Assembly: GCA_040376155.1 (NCBI GenBank)
Contig: JBEIRG010000110.1
Span: 1 to 10,912 of the forward strand
Source of the DNA: CADCWF01 sp903864575
GTDB lineage: Bacteria > Chloroflexota > Chloroflexia > Thermomicrobiales > UBA6265
Length of the DNA stretch: 10,912 bases
Direction of reading: 5' to 3'
A program made the position numbers and the translations under genes. Positions 7,723-10,912 of this stretch are shown piece by piece. Positions within the stretch are counted from its first letter, which is position 1; the number at the start of each line of letters is the position of its first letter. The notes beneath the pieces are model-generated. The model did not search any database. It saw nothing but the letters and a program-made list of their open reading frames with translations, and was not told the origin of the DNA.

Positions 7723-10700
7723 GTGGAACCGGTTGATCTTGCAGCGTGCTTCCGATCCGGCGGGTGGCTCGCGGACCGGGATGGCGACGGGCTGCCCGAC
7801 GAGATCGCGGTGCACCTGGCGCTCCCGCCGGACGCCCCGGAGCAGGTGCTTCTGGCCGCGGCGGAACTTGCCGCCCGGCTCGGGCTGGAATCGATGGGGA
7901 TGACCCTGCCGCTGACCGGAGCGGGCGGGGGCTCCGCGGTCGTCGTTCGCCTCGACGGTGGCGGACCGGAGAGCCCTGTGAGCGTTCGCGATGGCGAGAT
8001 CGTGCGGGTCGCGGGTTCCCCCGACGCCGTCGCCGCCGAGTTGCGCCGGATGGCCCGCTTCGAGCCTTCGGGCGCCGCGGAAGCGCCTCCTGCCGGCGGC
8101 GATGCCGGCCGGACGAACGAGACCTGCGCTCCGCTCGATCTTGCCGATCTCTACGCTCCCGGTCAGCTGCTCGCGGACCGCGACGGGGATTTTGCGGCAG
8201 ACGATGCCGCCTGCGGGCTCGTGATCGAGGGCGCCGTCTCGCCTGCCGATCTTTGCCATGTCGCGGCGCGGCTGGGGTTGGAGAGCGTGGGGCTGACCCT
8301 GCCGTTCGCCGGGCCGCGCTCGATCCGGTTCCGGGAGGGATCCGGGCGGGTGGCGGTCCTTTCCGGCGAGGATGGGGTGGAGGATCTGGTCGTCGAGGGG
8401 GCTGCCGCTGCCGCGTGGCTGGCTGGAGCCGCCCCTGGTCCGGCTGGCGGCCGCGATCCGCTGTCGCGCACGGTCCAGCGCATTCGCCGCGCAATCGACC
8501 GGGAGGATGTCCCGCCGCCGCCCGAACGGGTGGCGCGGGAAGCCGTCCGGGAGTTTCCCTGGGAGGTCGACGACGTGCGCGCGGCGATCCGGGCGGAGGT
8601 GGCGCCCGCCATCCTCCCCGGCTCGGTCGTGGCGGTCGACATCCGGGTGTCCGAGACGCGGGCGGTGCGGGAGGCGCTGCGGGATGAACTGGCGGCGTCG
8701 ATCGCCGCGGCGGGCGCCACGCCGCGGGTGACGGTGCGGGCGGTGTACAAGGCCGGGCTGTGCTGGCTGGTGGAGGAGGTGGGGCCGCTGCTTGCCGGGA
8801 TTCCCGGCGCATCACTCGTGGTGCGTTGCCGCGCCTTCGAGGAGCGTCCCGGCGAGGAGTGGGTGAGCGCGGACGCCATTCACGAACTGCGGCTGATCGA
8901 CCCGGCGCGCGCCGACGAGCTGCAGGCGCGGGTGGACCGCGATGGCCGCGGGTCGCTCTGGAAGGAGCCGCCGATCCGCTGGCTGCTGGAGGTCTACCCT
9001 GCCGACGAGGTGCTGCCGATCCCGATGGACCGCGGGAGCTTCGCCGTCGTGCCCGATCTCCCACACGTCTACGAGGCGGAGATTCGCGACGGGGAGGGAG
9101 CGACGCGGGCAGTGTTCGGGTTCGACCCCCGCTGGACCGAACGGCCGTGGCTGGACGCGTTCCCCGAACTGGGGCTGGTGCACCCCGCGACCGGATGGAT
9201 TTCGGCGACGGTGGACGGGGCGACCGTGCTGGACCGCAGGATCGCCACCGACGCGGAGCGTATCTGGGAGTGCTTCCAGGAGGAGGTGCTGCCGGCGCTG
9301 GCGGATCACGCGCGGCGGGTCTCGGACGGGAGACTCGATCAGGAGAGCCAGCCATTTTTCGGGGCGGTGGAGCTGCACGTCGAGGCGAGCGAGCCGGACG
9401 AGGAGCTGCAGGTTCGGGAGGAGCGGATCAGCGCGCTGGAGGCGCTCCACGAGGATCTCTACTTCGTGACGCTCGAGTTTTTCAGCCGCCTTGGCGAGCA
9501 GGAGGGGGCGGGCAAGCTGGGAGCGCCCGGGCAGGTGATTCCGTGGCTGCACGAGCGCGCCGGCCAGGGGGCGCGCCTCCACTGGCGGCTGCTCGAGGCC
9601 CCGCCGCGGCAGGCCGGGGCCGGATCAGCGCGGGTGCGGCTTACCGAGGTCATCGTGCGGGAGGACGGCGGGATCGACCGCTGCCGGGCCGAGGTGTCGC
9701 TGCCCTCGGCCGATGCGGTTTCAGATGCGCGCGAGGCCCTTGCCCGGCTTGCCGGACGCGTGCAGGTCGACGCGGTCTGCTCGCTCGTGGTCGACGGCGT
9801 TGCCTGTGGCGAGATTGCGATCCCTGCCGGGCGGCGGGATGAGGGGCCCGAACTGGCGGGGAGCGGCCGCGGGCGCCGTCTGCGCCGGGACGCGGTTCCC
9901 GGGTACGAGGAGCATCTCGAGTTGCTCGACGACGTCGCCGGGTTGGCGGGCGTGCGGCTCTGGCGGGCGGGGCGCAGCGTGCAGGGCCGGGCGCTCTGGG
10001 CGGTGGAGTCGGTTCTGCCCGGCGGCGGGGCGCTGCGCTCGCACGTCAAGCAGATCGCCTGGAAGCCGACGTTGCTGATCAACGCGCGCCACCACGGGAA
10101 CGAACCGTCCAGCACGATTTCGGCGCTGGAGACGGTCCGGCGGCACGCGGAGGATTCCGCCTGGGCGGAGATTCGGCGCCGGGTCAACCTCGTCGCGCTG
10201 CCCTTCGAAAATGTCGACGGGGGCGAGCTCTCCTGGCGCATGCACCGGGATCATCCGCGCTGGATGCTCCACGCGGGCCGGTACAACGCGCTGGGGCTGG
10301 AGTTTCGCTCGGCCTATGGCGACCCCGATCATCCTTCGCGGGAGTCGAGCGCGCTTCCGGCGTTGTGGCGGCGGTGGCTGCCGGACATCGTGGTCGACGA
10401 TCACGGCTTTCCGTCGCACGAGTGGGTGCAGCCCTTTTCGGGGTACATCCCGAAGTGGCCCGCCTACTGGATTCCGCGCGGACTGGTCTACGCCTATCTC
10501 GGCTGGGTGGACGACCCGGGGTACCCGGACCACCGGCGGCTCAAGCAGCGGGTGCGCGATCTCATGGAAGAGGAGACGGGACGGGATGCCGAGATCGTGG
10601 CGATGAACGAGCGCTGGGCCGAGCGGTATCGCACCTACGCCCAGGGCGAAATGCCCGAGACCTTTCCGTTCGAGCCATACGAATCGCTGCTCGTCTACGA

Positions 10701-10912
10701 CACCCCGTCGCCGCCCGATCCGGGGGGAAGCTGGACCACCTGGGGCTCGGATTTCGGCACGCTCTACCCGGAGATCACCTCCCTGTCCTTCGTGACCGAG
10801 GTCGCGGACGAGACCGCGCAGGGGTCCTACATGGACGCCTGCGTTCGCGCGCATGAGGCGATCGATCGGGCATGCCTGCGGGCGCTCGCCGAAGGCGACC
10901 ACCGGCTCGAGC
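7723..10912 (+). CDS. Large multidomain M14-type zinc metallocarboxypeptidase (partial, runs off the right edge)
   Basis: The frame is open without a stop from 7723 to the window end, 1063 codons so far. I read every codon line by line and found no break. Residues 4-235 contain two copies of an acidic-loop domain. Residues 236-275 are an alanine/proline-rich linker. Residues 276-726 match no domain I can name but have conserved-looking blocks, such as ERISALEALHEDLYF at 567-581. The M14 domain runs from about 728 on: YEEH (728-731), GRSVQGRAL (750-758), then INARHHGNEPSS with zinc ligands H791 and E794, NVDG at 830-833 (matching the family NPDG segment), DDHGFPSHEW with the third ligand H894, and the catalytic-Glu region FVTEVADE with E1026 the best candidate. 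M14 enzymes remove C-terminal residues from peptides; some act on cell-wall peptides or amides. No signal peptide is visible, so a cytoplasmic role is likely. It follows the amidase in the same direction and is probably co-transcribed. Confidence 0.88.
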   Translation, partial: MEPVDLAACFRSGGWLADRDGDGLPDEIAVHLALPPDAPEQVLLAAAELAARLGLESMGMTLPLTGAGGGSAVVVRLDGGGPESPVSVRDGEIVRVAGSPDAVAAELRRMARFEPSGAAEAPPAGGDAGRTNETCAPLDLADLYAPGQLLADRDGDFAADDAACGLVIEGAVSPADLCHVAARLGLESVGLTLPFAGPRSIRFREGSGRVAVLSGEDGVEDLVVEGAAAAAWLAGAAPGPAGGRDPLSRTVQRIRRAIDREDVPPPPERVAREAVREFPWEVDDVRAAIRAEVAPAILPGSVVAVDIRVSETRAVREALRDELAASIAAAGATPRVTVRAVYKAGLCWLVEEVGPLLAGIPGASLVVRCRAFEERPGEEWVSADAIHELRLIDPARADELQARVDRDGRGSLWKEPPIRWLLEVYPADEVLPIPMDRGSFAVVPDLPHVYEAEIRDGEGATRAVFGFDPRWTERPWLDAFPELGLVHPATGWISATVDGATVLDRRIATDAERIWECFQEEVLPALADHARRVSDGRLDQESQPFFGAVELHVEASEPDEELQVREERISALEALHEDLYFVTLEFFSRLGEQEGAGKLGAPGQVIPWLHERAGQGARLHWRLLEAPPRQAGAGSARVRLTEVIVREDGGIDRCRAEVSLPSADAVSDAREALARLAGRVQVDAVCSLVVDGVACGEIAIPAGRRDEGPELAGSGRGRRLRRDAVPGYEEHLELLDDVAGLAGVRLWRAGRSVQGRALWAVESVLPGGGALRSHVKQIAWKPTLLINARHHGNEPSSTISALETVRRHAEDSAWAEIRRRVNLVALPFENVDGGELSWRMHRDHPRWMLHAGRYNALGLEFRSAYGDPDHPSRESSALPALWRRWLPDIVVDDHGFPSHEWVQPFSGYIPKWPAYWIPRGLVYAYLGWVDDPGYPDHRRLKQRVRDLMEEETGRDAEIVAMNERWAERYRTYAQGEMPETFPFEPYESLLVYDTPSPPDPGGSWTTWGSDFGTLYPEITSLSFVTEVADETAQGSYMDACVRAHEAIDRACLRALAEGDHRLE
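7732..7914 (+). repeat. First copy of the N-terminal duplicated domain core in the M14 protein
   Basis: Residues 4-64 of the large protein. The core is LADRDGDGLPDE (16-27), a match to the DxDxDGxxD calcium-loop pattern, followed by a helix-like stretch ending AARLGLESMGMTLPL (50-64). The similarity probably continues to about residue 112 through a weaker GEIVRVAGSPDAVAAEL segment. About 27 of 58 aligned residues are identical to the second copy. Some DNA identity remains, for example the 11-base CTCGCGGACCG at 7768-7778 and again at 8170-8180. Confidence 0.75.
8134..8307 (+). repeat. Second copy of the N-terminal duplicated domain core in the M14 protein
   Basis: Residues 138-195. It repeats LADRDGD (150-156) and AARLGLESVGLTLPF (181-195). 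The acidic loop has changed: the glycine of DxDxDG is F157, giving DRDGDFAADD, so metal binding may be weakened here. A 3-residue gap separates it from the first copy in alignment. The weaker C-terminal part extends to about residue 235, followed by an alanine-rich linker. Confidence 0.75.

Noticed and set aside
7768..7803. DRDGDG loop as a dockerin or cellulosome module
   Set aside because: Only one clean loop per copy, without the paired loop-helix spacing of dockerins, and the protein has no export signal.
6662..9355. Open frame of 897 codons on the minus strand
   Set aside because: It is antisense to the amidase and the M14 protein, and very rich in Arg, Pro and Ala with no motif. The plus-strand frames carry catalytic motifs.
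9721..10902. Minus-strand open frame of 393 codons at the right end
   Set aside because: Antisense to the M14 catalytic domain, whose HxxE and DDHG motifs lie on the plus strand.

Overview
The window is GC-rich bacterial DNA carrying a compact accessory or metabolic locus of two divergent transcription units. No rRNA, tRNA, CRISPR array, transposase or insertion sequence was seen. A Tat-type (twin-arginine) signal on the solute-binding protein, without a lipobox cysteine, suggests a Gram-negative-type envelope, for example a high-GC proteobacterium. A high-GC Chloroflexota lineage such as Thermomicrobia is also possible. The sequence does not settle the taxon.

Left unit, minus strand, read from right to left from about 6100 down to 502: a complete ABC importer of the dipeptide/oligopeptide (Dpp/Opp) type. 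The order is permease B (5101-6048), permease C (4184-5086), ATPase D (3306-4187), ATPase F (2266-3309) and, last, the family 5 substrate-binding protein (502-2169). C, D and F are joined by 4-base ATGA stop/start overlaps, and B and C are 14 bases apart. The binding protein sits 96 bases further downstream with its own strong ribosome binding site. A sigma70-like promoter is visible before permease B at about 6103-6131. ATPase D ends early and lacks the cysteine-bearing C-terminal tail that ATPase F keeps.

Right unit, plus strand: an amidase-signature hydrolase (6248-7675) is followed after 47 bases by a very large protein. It starts at GTG 7723 and is still open at the right edge (at least 1063 codons). 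Its C-terminal third is an M14-type zinc carboxypeptidase domain. Its first 235 residues hold a duplicated domain with acidic DxDxDG-like loops, followed by about 490 residues that match no domain I can name. It has no visible signal peptide.

The 199-base divergent spacer (6049-6247) holds the transporter promoter, a 15-base palindrome and three copies of the heptamer GCGTTGC, so one regulator may serve both units. A reasonable but unproven reading is that the importer brings in peptides or amide-containing compounds and that the amidase and M14 enzyme hydrolyse them inside the cell. The left end (1-501) has no gene I can support, only a GC-rich hairpin downstream of the binding-protein gene.
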